Below, in pieces: positions 22,585 through 33,822 of a DNA stretch of 64,000 nt. The notes under the pieces are model-generated. The model saw only the letters and a program-made list of their open reading frames with translations. It was not told where the DNA came from and made no database searches. Position numbers and translations under genes: made by a program. The DNA comes from Ochotona curzoniae (taxonomy: Eukaryota; Chordata; Mammalia; Lagomorpha; Ochotonidae), in contig NW_024465885.1 in assembly GCF_017591425.1 (NCBI RefSeq), positions 43,023,001-43,087,000 of the forward strand, given 5' to 3'. Each line of letters starts with the position of its first letter. The stretch's first letter is position 1.

Positions 22585-25500
22585 CTGTGGGTTCGAGCAA
22601 ACAGAGAAACACGAGGCTGTAAGTCACACGTGGTGACAGGAGCTGGACATGCAGTAACTGCAAACATTTTGTGTCCCACATGAACGACTCAGTGGCTTGG
22701 AGATGGAACTACAGGCGGTATGTAAATAAGGCACACTAACTAAATTAAGACACAATTCCATTACCGGGAGATCTCAATCTATTCACGTTCCTTTAAACAC
22801 TGCCCACCATCTAGCCTATCTGGCTGTGAAAAGATGCAGGCTGTTTATGCCACAGGAACTGAATCAAATAAAATGAAGATTTGATCCAAAGACGTGTTAC
22901 TAGCCTAACAGCTTTGGAATACGCACTTCTCGGTTTTGGCACGAGACGTCTTCCTTCCCCTTCATCAACTTGAGCTCATGGTTTAGTTCTCAGAAGTCGA
23001 CTTCACAAACAACTGAGATAACTTGAGCTCCTGCTGACTGGGCAAGCGCTCAAATCAGGCAGGCGGCATTACGAAGCTGTTTGGGAAAAAGCTCTTGCTC
23101 ACCAACAGGAAGTTGGTACAGAACAAGTTACCTGTTGGAGAGACTTTTCGATTTCCACTCTGCTCTCCAGGTTCAGCAGCTCTCTGTCGTCCGGCACTAT
23201 CCGCTTCTCAGAGGACCCTAGGACATAGCTGGAGGACAGCAAGGTTCGAAGTCACGATGTCACGATGTGGTAAGGGAACAAACACTACACGAGTGCCATC
23301 ACTGAGCATCTTAACACTGAACCATCAAACAAGAGCATTTCTGCGAAGTCCCCACCCAGGAAGCTACACTACATCAACTCATGTTTTTCTCCATAGCAGT
23401 TTTGTCTAGATAGGCCCCACATCAATCTTGCAATACGACAACCATTTCATTATTGGGATAAACTTGCTCTTCAGCAAGCTGCGTGGCAAAACCTCTCACA
23501 GTTCAACATCCTAACGATAAGCTTAGACACTGAAGAAGCCTGTTTCCTGTGTACGTCAGCATCACTTCCAACTGGACCTTTTCTCTATATCTTCTATATT
23601 ACACTTAAAAGGCAGCAATACAGACAGCAGGACACAGAGGTTCTTCATCTGCTAGTTTACTCCCCAAATGGTTGCAAGGTATTGAGCTGGGCTGGTCCAA
23701 AGCCAGGAGCCTCTTCCAGGTCTCCCACACAGATGCTGGGGCCCAAGCACTTGGGGACCTTGCACTGCTTTGCCAGGTCAATAGGAGCGAGCTGGATGGG
23801 AAGCGGAGCAACTGGGAATCTGCTGCTCACACAGGATGCACTGGTTCAAGTCCTGGCTGCTCTGCTTCCCATCCAGCTGCCTGTTAAATGGGCTCAAAAG
23901 TGCCACGTGGGGGAGCCAGATGGAATTCCAGTCCTGCGGCTTCAGTCTGGGCCAGTCCCAGTTCCTGCAGCCACCTGCGCCGTGAACCAGTGGGTACAAG
24001 ACCTATCTCTCCCTCTGTCTCTAACTGCCCCCCTTCAAACAAATGACAAACTTCAAACAGAAAACCCATGAAATTCAACAGGAATGAAAAGATCCTTCAA
24101 ACAACTGAATGTGCAGGTACTTCCTTGGCTTCTTAAATTGCTCCTTTCTGTGGCACAGGCTGCGGGGACACTCCCGCAGTCCTGGGGCTGATGAACGTGC
24201 CCGGGGCGGGGAACTGGGAGGACTGTCAAGCCGCTGCCTCCCGCTCGTCCAGGGAAAGGCCAGTGGCCTTGCAAGGCCATCAAGGGACCTGGGATTCATG
24301 AACTGATGCCCGCAGGCAGACCTAAGGCACACTGTAACCGCGCCCTTACTTTTATAAACCACACGGGGCCAAGACATCTGACAACATTTCTTTGCATTTC
24401 CCACCCTACCAAATAAAGTTACTAGAGGAAATTGCTAGATATTTATTTCTATTTTTCCAAACGCCAGAAAGACTTTCCTAATCAGTGTTGGAATCCCTAC
24501 CTTTTTCATGATTTTCTAGGAGGCTAAAACGGAGGGAGTGTGTGGAAAGGCATAATGGCTAAAGACTTACCCAGATAATTGCTTTAAAACAATTCTGTTA
24601 AGTACAGCCAGTTTAGAAAAAAAAAAACAAAAAACAACAACAACAAAAAATTGTTTCCCCGCCCCCAAAAAATCTTCAGTGTTTCCTCCTATGTGTCTGA
24701 CATCTCCAAAATCAAAACGTAAAGAGGCCAGCGCCACCGCATAGCAGGCTAAGCCTCCACCTGCGGTGTCAGCGTCCCTGGGGCATTTGCTTGACTCCCA
24801 GAGGCTCCCTGCTAACGGCCTGGGGAAGCACTTGGGAGAGGAAGCTCCTGGCTTCAGGTCAGCTCAGCTCCAGCGGCTGCAGCCTGCTAGGCAGTGAACC
24901 AACAACGGAAGGCTCTCCTGCTCTGTGTCCCTCCTCTCTGTAACTCTGCCTTTCAAATAAAACATACAAATCAAAAAATAAACAAACAAACAAAACGGAA
25001 AAAAAAAATGATTCACTGACTTCATGGTCGGTTCACATGAGGACGCACACTGTAGCTGGGCTCTGCCTGCTCCCGCACCGCCCTGGCACGCGGCACACTG
25101 ACCTTTCGATGGCCTCCACGCTGAGGCAGAACAAGTCCCGCTTGTAGTCGAGGCTCTTGGGGGTGCACCTGTACACGTAGCCCAGGGACAGCGAGCAGCC
25201 GGTGCAGTACAGCGTCTCGAGCACGCTGCGGGTAGACAGAGGGAGACAGGCCACGACTTAGGGAGCGAGCAGCAACCTGCCGCGCGGAGACCCCGTGCTG
25301 AGCACCCCGATGCTGAGCACCCCGACACTGACATGTTCACGTTGCTAAAGCGTGCTATTCTGACCAGTTAGCTACACGTACTCTTGCTAGGAAGGAAAAA
25401 ATGACAGTGAAATATCTATAGCAAATGTGAAGACAGCGAAGACGGCCTCACCGCCATCTGTTTCCGAGGAGATAGTGAAGCTGGTCTTTTTTAAAGATTT

Positions 25501-28500
25501 CATTTTTGTTGCAAAATCAGATATACAGAGGAGAGACAGAGAGGAAGACCTTCCATCCGATGGTTCACTCACAAGCGGTTGCAATGACTAGAGCTGCGCC
25601 AATCCAAAGCCAGGAGCCAGGAGCCTCCTCTGGGTCTCCCACACGGGTGCAGGGTCCCAAGGCTTTGGGCTGTCCTCAACTGCTTTCCCAGACCACAAGC
25701 AGGGAGCTGGATGGGAAATGGGGCTGCCAGGATATGAACTGGTACCCATATGGGATCCTGGTGCATGCAAGGCAAAGACTTGAGCTGCTAGGCTACAGCG
25801 CCAGGCCCTTGAAGTTGGTTTTTTGGTGTAAGCTCTAGGCCAGAGTTGTGGTGCAGAGTTAAGCCTTGCCTTGTCCCTAGGCTGGCAGAAACTTTGCTCA
25901 TGTTTAGGTCAGTGACAACCTCAACAAAGAGGACCAGTGCACCGCAAGTGAGCTCAGTCCGACAGGGACGTAAACCATCTTGGTGAACAGAAAAGTCCCA
26001 CAGGCCGAAGAATCGGGCAGGATTTGCCCACTGCCCTCCACTCCCCTGGACCAGCCTCGGGTTCCCTCACTAACAGGTATTCAAAAAGTGTCTTGCAGCA
26101 ATGCAATGACTTAACTAGCTAATTCTCCTCCTGCAAGCCCTAGTATGCCATATGGACGCCAGTTCGTGTCCCAGCTGCTCTACTTCCTCTCTGTCTCTCC
26201 TCCTCTCTGTATATCTAACTTTACAACAAAGTCTCAGGTGTATGTTCATGACACATTAGAGCTGTATTTCCAAAGAGTCACACTTCAACATTAGCACTCT
26301 CCCACAACCCCGGCCATGGCCCACAGAGGTGACTCAAAAATACATATTTTGTAAAGACTTATTTATTTTCATTGGAAAGGCATCTATACAGAGAGAAGGA
26401 GAGACAGAGAAAGATCTTTCATCTGCTGAGTCACTCCCCAAGTGGGCTCAACGGCCAGAGCTAAGCCAATCTGAAGCCAGGAACTTCTTCCGGGTCTCCC
26501 ATGCGGGTGCAGGGTCCCAGACCTTTGGGCCGTCCTCCACTGCTTTCCCAGGCCACAAGCAGGGAGCTGGATGGGAAGTAGCACAGCCAGGACACAAACC
26601 AGCGCCCCTACAGGACCCCAGCGTATGCAAGGCAAGGACTTCAGCCACTAGGCCACTGCACCCGGCCCAATGCACTGGAGCCCGACTACATTAATGTTCC
26701 TTCCTTCTAGCCACGTTCCCAGCCCGGGTTGCACACACACTCTTCCTGTCAATTTATCTCTCTTCCTCTGCCTCACCTTCACTAGCTTCCAGAAGCCATG
26801 CCGCACTGGCCCATTCCATTTGTCACTGTGTGTGTCCATGGTAATATTACAATCCCAACACAGTAAATTAGTAATAGCTAGAGATGTATTTCTGATTGAA
26901 AACATTATTCAAAATGCACAAAGATGGGAGACCTGGGCGCAGGCACAACTGTCCATTTGTTGGTTCACTCCCCAAATGGCCACAACAGCAGGGTCTGGGC
27001 CAGGCTGATGCCAGGAGCCAGGAACTCTATCCTGCTCTCCCACACGCATGGCAGGGGTCAAGGTATGGGGCCATCATCTGCTGCTTGCCCAGTGCTGCTG
27101 AGACTCCAACCCAACAGGCCTTCTGCTATCAGATGCCAGCAGCACAGACAACACCTTAATCCACCGCACTGTAACTCAGGCCCCATAACGGCTGACGTAC
27201 GTGAACTACACACCACAGATTACTACTTTGTGGGCCAGGCACTGTGCTACAGCAGGCTAAGGCATCACTTGGGACGCCATCATCCCATACTCCAAGGCGT
27301 TCCTTGCTTAAGTTCTGGCTATTCTGCACTTCCAATCCAGCTTCCTGCTGGTGTGCCCGGCAGGCAGTGGATAATGGCACTCCTTGACCGCTTAACACCT
27401 GGGGAGATGCAGAGGGAATTCCTGGCTGCGACTTCCAGTCCAGCCTAACCCCAGCTAGTGCAGGCATCTGGGGCGCGAACTAGTAGACGAAGATGTCTTT
27501 CGGAAAATGGAAGATGTTTCTTTCCTCTCTCTTATCGCTCTGCCTCTCAAATAATAAGCCTTATAAAATATGATTTCCAAAGTATTCTAACTTGTACTCA
27601 GCAAGTGAAACACTTGGAATCACTCACCAGTGGTTTCTGCAACCAGCAAGAGGGAGCTACGGAGTGGCGAAGGGCCCATCACGCGGAACACCCCTGTTCA
27701 CCTACAGCCAGAACAGCCCTGGGAAACTACTGGAGCGCTACAGGCAGCGAACAACAGCGTGAGTCAGTACTCTGCCACGTGTGAGCTCTCGGTGGTAACC
27801 CAGTACCTACACAGTACTTCACCATTTACCCATGAAGCGCCTATGAATTTTTACAAGCCCTTACATTAAAAAAAGGGGGCATCTGACTAGTAAATCAGAG
27901 GTAGGTGCCAGAGTCCAGCTCCAGCTGAGTTCGGAGCTCGAGAAGGGTGCATGAAACAGGCATAGAAAGAAGAAAATAGACGGACCACTACAATTCCAAG
28001 ATCATTGTAGACAATGCGAAAAAGCTATCTGCTTTATTTATGCAGAAGCAGTACACGGTTTTAGGGCAATCTGACATAGCTTCAAGGGGGGCGCAGTTTA
28101 CAACAGCTTGAGAGGTGAGTGAGGGAGGATCCCACATTCCTTGCTTATCTCGGCTTGCCAGCCCCCACCTGCTCTCCTCAACGCTGGGCTCTATCCTTGG
28201 CACACCTGTGACAACCAGACCCCCACCCTGAATTATGTATGGGTTAGCAAGTCTGGGGTCTTGGTTTATGGGGATTAGGGGCCACTGGCACTAAAGGTCA
28301 CGTTGACCATTGGGCCTGCAAGCTCACACAGTTTGTTAACTAAACAAGTAAAGCAAGAATTATAAAGGCAGAAAGAATTGCAATTAGCAGTGAGCCATGT
28401 TTACTCCATTTATGTTTCAGCTCTACAATGGGCAAGTGAATGTTTCCAAAGATAATTCTACAAATAGTTGCACCTTAAGACAGGGCATTATCCATTCGGG

Positions 28501-29955
28501 CGTTGCAGCCAACATGTTCTCAGTAGACAGCACATCTTATTCAGTAATACATTCCTACTGCAATTCTTATTCTACAACTTATCCATCACTTAATGAGAGA
28601 AATACATCAAAAGAGAAAAAACATAAAAATCTAAAACAAAAAGTTTCAAACATTAAATCCCTCTACAACTGCAAGTTCTACAACCTCATAAATGATCAAA
28701 CAATAATCAAAAGTATATCTTTATGATGTTAGCAAAATCACCCTATATTTCCTCTAGTTAAAAAATTAAGAAGGCAGCTAAAGCAACTACAATTTCTATG
28801 TTCTAAAGAGTTGTAAGGACAGGCTAACCTTTAAGGTCACAGTAACTATATTTTTGCCATAGCAGGATAGCCTTTAGGGTCACAGTAGCTATGTTCTTTG
28901 TCATAGCAGGATGGCCTTTAGGGTCCCAGTAACAGGATAGCTTTTAGGGTCCCAGTAGCTATATGTTTTGTCGTAGCAGTTTCAGCCCATACTCTCTCAT
29001 CACTTCCACTAGTTTGTAAAATTTTTATCAAGCCATTTGCCAGAAAGCCTGCTAAATGTCTGGGCCCGATTTTATGGCAATGGGCAGGCACACAGTAAGG
29101 TGTCTGGAAACAGCCTGGGCTTAATTGTACTCCTGTGCAGTTAAAGGCCCACTCACCAAGACATTATCAGTAACGTTAACTCTTAAGTTCATGTTGGTTG
29201 TAAAAGCTATCTCACAGGGGCAAACAATGCCTCAATAGGTTACAAAAATTCTTGGTGGGGTGGTTGAGTGTCCATGCGAAAGGGGGTGAAACTGCGTCAA
29301 GGTGGTCAGAGAGAAATCCACCTGCCAAACAGGTGGAAGCTCCCCGGGCCCTGCCAAGCAGGGAGCTGTTCTCTTCACACCTTCGTGTTATTCACACCTA
29401 CTGCAGGGACGCCCCTCACCACCAACAGTGGGCAGAAGCGCCAGGCTCCCTGCCAAGCCTCCTCGTGGCCTGGAAGTGGCCACAGCGCAGGTCCCGGGTG
29501 CCCACGCTTCCTGCTGCTTCTGTTACAATATGCATTTGCACCAAGCCCAGAGATGCCAAAGGGAGTGTCGGCTATGCTTTTAGAGTGAGACGCTCCCCTC
29601 TCCAGCCAAGGGGATCTCCATGACTGGGTCATGCACTGAGTGCCTCACTGCCCACGGATTACCACAGCACCCAACAAGGTCTCACTCTGGTCGCCCAGGA
29701 ATGCTCCCCTGACAGCACACACTTTGTCGAACATGTTCACACGGAGTTGGTCCTACTCACCAACCGTCTTCATCTTTACGTTTGGAGAGCTTCTGTTCTT
29801 TATCCACCGACACATTAGAGGAAACAGCTAGAGAGGAAAGTAACAGGAATTCACAAATGAATTCACAAAAGACGCTGCTGCGAGAGCTGCGTGTCAACTG
29901 TCACTGCAGAGCTCGGAGGACCAGGAAAAACAAGAGCCCCAAGTCAGTCAATCAA

Positions 29956-29988
<33 letters not shown>

Positions 29989-32509
29989 GAGCAGGATTCC
30001 AGCTAAATGCACAGTGGTTTTCTGGAAAGAGAGCATGAAAGCAGTGAGTTCCTTCCCTAAAGGGCACTGACACGGCCCCGTGGGACTGGCGGGCACCTTC
30101 CCTCAGCAGGGGAACTGAGGAACAACCGAACCCCAGACTCCAGACTACCAATAGCATCCACCTGGCACCAATGGTGGGATCCAAACCCAGGCAGCAACTG
30201 AAAGGCAACGCATGCCTCCCGAACAGCAGCAGGAAGAGCCCTGGGATGCCCAGCCAACAACCGCCACATGCACCTTGACTTGGCCAAGGTCACAGCCGGA
30301 CCCCACAAGTAGCACAATACATTGCTGGAGCATCCAAAGACATGGGGGCAGAACAGATACCAAGTGACCCCACTGCGGACTCCATCCAGCCCCTGCCCAC
30401 TCTGCCCCAGCTTGGCGAGCCCCACCTTCAGCCCCACATTTTGCTTCCGGGATCTTCCTCTCTGCATCCTGCTCCCCACGGGGCTCCCTCCAGCTCCCAA
30501 CCCACCCAGAACCAGCTCATGCTTGTCCCATCCCAGCAGCTCCCCCAACAAAACGAAAGGCTGAACTAGAGAGAGAAGAGACGAAGAGAGATCTTCCATC
30601 TGTTGGTTCACTCCTCACTCCCCAAATAGATGCAATGGCCCAACCTGGGCCAGTCCAAAGCCAGGAACCAGACTTGGGCCCTTTCCTTGCCTTCTCAGAC
30701 ACATCAGCAGGGAGCTGGATCAGAAGTAGAGCCACTAGGACTTGAGCCAGTGCTCATGTGGGTTGCTGGCATCACAGGCAGAGGCTTGGCTTGCAATACC
30801 ACAGCACTGGTCCCTGGAGTCCTATATTTATATTAAGAGACTACAAAGCCCTGAGTTTTCTAACTCCTTCCATCTTCTTACTTTTTTAAAGCCTTAATTA
30901 TTTATTTGAAAGAATTAGATCTTCCATCTGCTGGTTCACATACCCAGATGGCTGCAACCCAGCTGGGGAAGAGCCATGAGCTTCCTCAGGGTCTCCCACG
31001 CAGGTGCAAGGGCCCAATAATGTGTACCACCCACAGCTACTTACTTAGGCACATTAGCAGGAAGCTAAATCTGCAGTGGAGCAGGGGGCTTGGCCCTGAG
31101 CCCACACAGGATGCCAGCATCACAGGTAATGACGCCTTAACCCACAGTGCCACAACACGGGCCCCCACCCCTCTGAATTTTTCTCTGAAGCTGACCATCT
31201 CAAGGCCCTTCTGCAAGGTGTTCTCACTTAGAAAAAGACAAAATGCAGGATCCAACTATTGCACCTGCAACTGAGTGCAAACACAGGTCAAACACTTCCA
31301 AGCACTCCAAGTTCACTTCGGGAGAGTCTTGGGAGGACCAGGACCAGCCAGGAGGTCCCCAAGTACCTTAACTCAGCAGCGGGAAAGTTACTAATGAGCC
31401 TTCCTGTATCAGTAAAAAATAAGAGGGCCTTGTGCCATAACCTAGCAGCTGAAGTCCTCGCCTTGCATGCACCAGGATCCTACATGGGTGTAGATTCTTA
31501 TCCCGGCAGCCCTGCTTCCCATCCAACTCCCTGCTTGTGGCCTGGGAAAGCAGTTGAGGATGGCCCAAAGCCTTGGGACCCTGCACCCGCGTGGGAGACC
31601 CCGAAGAAGCTCCTGGCTCCTGATTGGCGTAGCTCCAGCCATTGTGGCCACTTGGGGAGTGAATCAATGGACGGAAGATCTTCCTCTCTGTCCCTCCTCT
31701 TTTCTGTATATCTGAGCTTCCAATAAAAATAAATGAATATTAAAAAAAAAACAACTAAGAGTACTGGAGGATGGAAAATGAACTCACATAAGCACTAAGG
31801 CTAAAGCATCATGGTGTGTCACAAACCTTAGCAAAGCAAAAATAATTAAGACAAACTGGGGCAAGAGGGAATACACATTAACCCACGAGGTTACTTCTTT
31901 CGTCTTTCACTGGGATGGGGCATGAGAAGGGGGGCTGACATATCAAGGCAAGTATGCATCACTTTTAAAACTTTTTTTTAAAAAGGCATTAAAACCATAA
32001 TACCAGAAACATTATTCTTACATATAAAATTAGCAGTCCAAGTGGCCCTTTAAAAAAAAAAATTAATCCCTATGGCTAACTCCTGCGCACTGCACCCCGT
32101 AAAATGACCAGGGGGACGCCCAGCAAGGTCCCTCTCACCCCGAACAGGCTGCCTCGGGGCCGTGCAGATGGGGAGCCCCTCGGGCGGCGGGGACCCCCGG
32201 CCCCCCATGCCCGCCCCCAATGCCGAGGCCGAACTGACAGCGTAACAGGATGCAGTTGGTGTCCTCCAGGCAGGTGACCCAGCTGAGCGAGTCGCCGAGC
32301 GGCCGCCGGCAGCGCGAGCACAGGAACACGAGCGGACTCTCCTCCTCGCGCGGGGCCTTCTCCGCGCTGACCTCGCCCGCGGAGCTCCACACGCTCTCCC
32401 ACTTCTCCAGCAGCTGCTGGCGGCTCGAGTCCTCCGACAGCCGCCTTCCTAACAACGACGAGTCGCCCCACCTGCCCCGGCCACACTCGGGCGACAAGTT
32501 GCCCGCCAT
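22504..32509 (-). CDS. MIS18A: MIS18A, centromere CENP-A loading factor (whole gene, five coding exons)
   Basis: The joined exons give 212 residues, against 233 in human as I recall it. MIS18A, MIS18B and M18BP1 form the Mis18 complex, which licenses centromeric chromatin for CENP-A loading by HJURP after mitosis. The Mis18/Yippee-type domain is visible: a zinc-binding pair C64-S-R-C67 and a second pair C120-T-G-C123, 56 residues apart as in human, with the block [20 protein letters not shown] after the second pair. Residues 159-212 form a charged, heptad-like C-terminal helix ([20 protein letters not shown]) fitting the coiled coil that assembles the complex. All exon junctions have GT and AG sites and matching phase. 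The N-terminus is shorter than human, mostly in the low-complexity region before the first CxxC. Upstream lies a CpG-rich promoter. No frameshift or stop was seen, so the gene appears functional. Confidence 0.95.
23132..23228 (-). CDS. MIS18A: MIS18A coding exon 4
   Basis: Acceptor CCTCCAG and donor CAACAG/GTAAC. Encodes [18 protein letters not shown] and the start of the C-terminal helix. It completes a serine codon begun in exon 3 and ends in phase 0. Confidence 0.93.
23600..24060. mobile_element. two SINE fragments, head to head
   Basis: Minus-strand body (GGTCTCCCACACAGATGC, GAGCTGGATGGGAAGCGG) up to about 23820, followed by a plus-strand body (CTGGTTCAAGTCCTGGCTGC) to 24060. Together they could fold as an inverted repeat in the intron RNA. 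Confidence 0.7.
24724..24985 (+). mobile_element. old C-type SINE
   Basis: Head GGCCAGCGCCACCGCATAGC, body GGCAGTGAACCAACAACGG, tail CAAATAAAACATAC. Antisense to MIS18A. Confidence 0.7.
25103..25225 (-). CDS. MIS18A: MIS18A coding exon 3 (second CxxC)
   Basis: Acceptor CCCGCAG and donor GAAAG/GTCAGT. Encodes the second zinc-binding pair C-T-G-C and [20 protein letters not shown], the most conserved part of the family. One base completes a cysteine codon from exon 2, and two bases carry over to exon 4. Confidence 0.95.
25489..25808 (-). mobile_element. C-type SINE in MIS18A intron 2
   Basis: Nearly full-length minus copy. The flanks TGAAGCTGGTC and TGAAGTTGGTT look like a target-site duplication with two differences. 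Confidence 0.85.
25809..26092. other. MIS18A intron 2, unclassified
   Basis: No feature recognised. Confidence 0.35.
26093..26235 (+). mobile_element. SINE with internal deletion
   Basis: The head and B-box region join directly to the CTGTCTCTCCTCCTCTCTG-type 3' end, so about half the body is missing. Confidence 0.65.
26345..26668 (-). mobile_element. C-type SINE
   Basis: Full-length minus copy from TTATTTATTTTCATTGG to head CCACTAGGCCACTGCACCC. Confidence 0.85.
26940..27182 (-). mobile_element. old SINE fragment
   Basis: Minus-strand body (GTTCACTCCCCAAATGGCC) and degenerate head near 27160-27182. Confidence 0.65.
27228..27570 (+). mobile_element. old C-type SINE
   Basis: Head GGGCCAGGCACTGTGCTACA through tail CAAATAATAAGCCTTATAAA. 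Confidence 0.75.
27571..27905. other. MIS18A intron 2, unclassified
   Basis: No feature recognised between the SINE and the LTR. Confidence 0.35.
27906..29418 (-). mobile_element. solo LTR of an endogenous retrovirus, long form, in MIS18A intron 2
   Basis: Related over both ends to the LTR at 38512-39295. The left edge TGCCAGAGTCCAGCTCC is near identical, and the right part shares GTGTCCATGCGAAAGGG and TCTTCACACCTTC. The minus strand carries AATAAA at 28033-28038, about 130 bases before the LTR end, as in a retroviral R-U5 arrangement. It is about 730 bp longer than the other copy, partly through tandem repeats at 28820-28976. No target-site duplication was found, so the right edge is approximate. 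No viral coding sequence is attached. Confidence 0.75.
28820..28976. repeat. tandem repeat inside the LTR, about 44-bp unit
   Basis: Three full units and one of about 26 bp, each containing a form of CAGGATAGCCTTTAGGGTC. Confidence 0.9.
29761..29827 (-). CDS. MIS18A: MIS18A coding exon 2
   Basis: Acceptor TCTCTAG and donor GGTTG/GTGAGT. Encodes [20 protein letters not shown], closely matching the human [20 protein letters not shown]. Two cysteines recalled in human at this junction are serine here (residues 91 and 94). They are not the zinc-binding CxxC pairs. Confidence 0.93.
29828..30564. other. MIS18A intron 1, with TC/CA microsatellite
   Basis: A (TC)n(CA)n tract lies at 29956-29990. 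The rest is unclassified; a 184-codon minus open frame at 30057-30611 has no recognisable motif. Confidence 0.4.
30565..30815 (-). mobile_element. old SINE
   Basis: Minus-strand pattern from AGAGAGATCTTCCATCTG to head CAATACCACAGCACTGGTCC. Confidence 0.7.
30884..31164 (-). mobile_element. old SINE
   Basis: TTATTTATTTGAAAGAATTAG at the left and head CACAGTGCCACAACACGGGC at the right. Confidence 0.7.
31425..31755 (+). mobile_element. young C-type SINE
   Basis: Well-conserved body and 3' end (TTCTGTATATCTGAGCTTCC, then an A-rich tail). The first bases of the head are diverged. Confidence 0.85.
31756..32085. other. MIS18A intron 1, unclassified
   Basis: AT-rich intron sequence next to the CpG-rich promoter; nothing recognised. 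Confidence 0.35.
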
Positions 32510-32710
32510 GACGAACGAATCGCCCGCGCCGCCCGAGCGTCAACGCCCAGCACGCCCCCTGCGCATGCGCGAGCGCGACGCCCGCCCAGAAGAAGCGCCG
32601 GGGAGGCGGACCGCTTCCAGTGCGCATGCTCCTCGCCGAGCTAGCCGGAGGCGGCGAGCACTGCGCGTGCGCCAAGCCTCCACCCATAAAGTGGAGACGC
32701 GCTAGGGTGG
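32090..32710. promoter_or_regulatory. MIS18A: CpG-rich promoter of MIS18A with NRF1-type motifs
   Basis: The segment is markedly GC- and CpG-rich compared with its surroundings and spans MIS18A exon 1 and its upstream side. No TATA box is evident. A perfect palindromic NRF1-type site, GCGCATGCGC, lies at 32561-32570. Related sites are TGCGCATGCT at 32621-32630 and GCGCGTGCGC at 32663-32672. NRF1 is a usual activator of housekeeping CpG-island promoters. MRAP begins about 10 kb away on the other strand, so shared use is not indicated. Confidence 0.8.
32239..32509 (-). CDS. MIS18A: MIS18A coding exon 1 (start and first CxxC)
   Basis: ATG at 32507-32509 has G at -3 and G at +4, a good start context. 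Encodes 90 residues including [20 protein letters not shown] and [17 protein letters not shown]. The donor is CGCT/GTCAGT. The open frame continues past the donor into intron with no homology, which supports splicing there. Confidence 0.95.
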
Positions 32711-33489
32711 TGGACATAGGGTTACTTCCAGTTGTTAGGGGCGGCGTAGCTGGGAAAGGGGTGGGCCCCAAACTGAACTGCCAAGCCCTCCGAGTAGGAC
32801 AACCGGGGAGAAAGATGAGAGCGCACTCCTGCCTCCCACTGTACCCCGCGAGGTGGTGCGCACCCCTCGAATTTGAGTGCACCCGGGCCCACCTCCTCGG
32901 CTGTGGGGAGGGAGAGGAGGATGGCTTTAAAGGTTACGTATATACACACTCCAGGTGTTCCCGGGCTGTCGGGATTAGCAAATGATGATCGTCTGTTAGC
33001 GCTGCTGTAATTTTGTAGAGGGCACAGACGCAAAGCTGCCTGTCTCCTTCCTCTGTGCTTTGCAAAATGAACACCCACTTTGTCTACCACCCTGATGAGT
33101 TTGCTTGGCTGGCTACACACTGGACAGGCGGGTCCCAGGTTTAATTTGGGGTTCTGCTGTGACACTGGCGCAGCTACCGCCTAAAGCCAGCCTCTGACTT
33201 ACAAACACAGCAGGAGAGAAAGCTGCTGGAGGAGAGCACAGCTGACTTCCGGACCACAGAAGATAACACCTGTCTCTCCCTGGTGTTTCCCAAGTCACTG
33301 CCCTCTTTGCTTGGTTAGATAAAGTGCGTAAAATTGCCTTCCCGTCCTAGAGCCTTTGGCTGTTAGCAAAAAAAACTAAAGCATTGCAATCAGAAATCCA
33401 AGGTTAACCCATCCCAACCCCCAAGAGGTAGTAACGGTCAGAAACCTAATGGAAAGCTGAATCTTCACAGACTAAAGGAAAGAGTACTG
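32711..33489. other. intergenic, upstream of MIS18A
   Basis: No exon or repeat recognised. It lies between the divergently arranged MIS18A and MRAP genes. Confidence 0.35.
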
Positions 33490-33822
33490 GACAGGTGCGA
33501 TGGCTCAATGGCTAATCCTCCGTCTGCAAATACTGCCATCCCATTTGGTTGCCGGTTCCTGTCCTGGCTGCTCCACTTCCCGTCCAGCTCCCTGCTGGTG
33601 GCCTGGGAAAGCAGCAAAGAATGGTCCAAGTCCTTGAGACCCTGCACCCACATGGGAGGCCAGAAAGAAGCTCCTGCATCCTGGCTTCAGATCACCTCAG
33701 CTCCAGCTGTCGCAGCCACTTGCTCAGTGAACCAGTGGATGGAACATTTTCTCTCTCTCCTTCTCTCTGTGAATCTGCCTTTCCAATGAAAATAAATCTT
33801 TTTAAGAAAAAAAAAAAATTTG
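33490..33822 (+). mobile_element. C-type SINE
   Basis: Head ACAGGTGCGATGGCTCAATG to tail AATAAATCTTTTTAAGAAAA, complete. Confidence 0.85.

Larger units (their letters stand above)
23229..25102 (-). other. MIS18A intron 3 with SINE fragments
   Basis: Holds a minus SINE fragment at about 23600-23820, a plus SINE at about 23821-24060, and a plus SINE at 24724-24985 ending in an A-rich tail. The part between 24061 and 24723 is unclassified apart from an A/CAA-rich tract near 24620. Confidence 0.7.

Noticed and set aside
32076..32882. 268-codon minus-strand open frame over the MIS18A promoter
   Set aside because: It is in a different frame from MIS18A exon 1 and reflects GC-rich stop-poor sequence.
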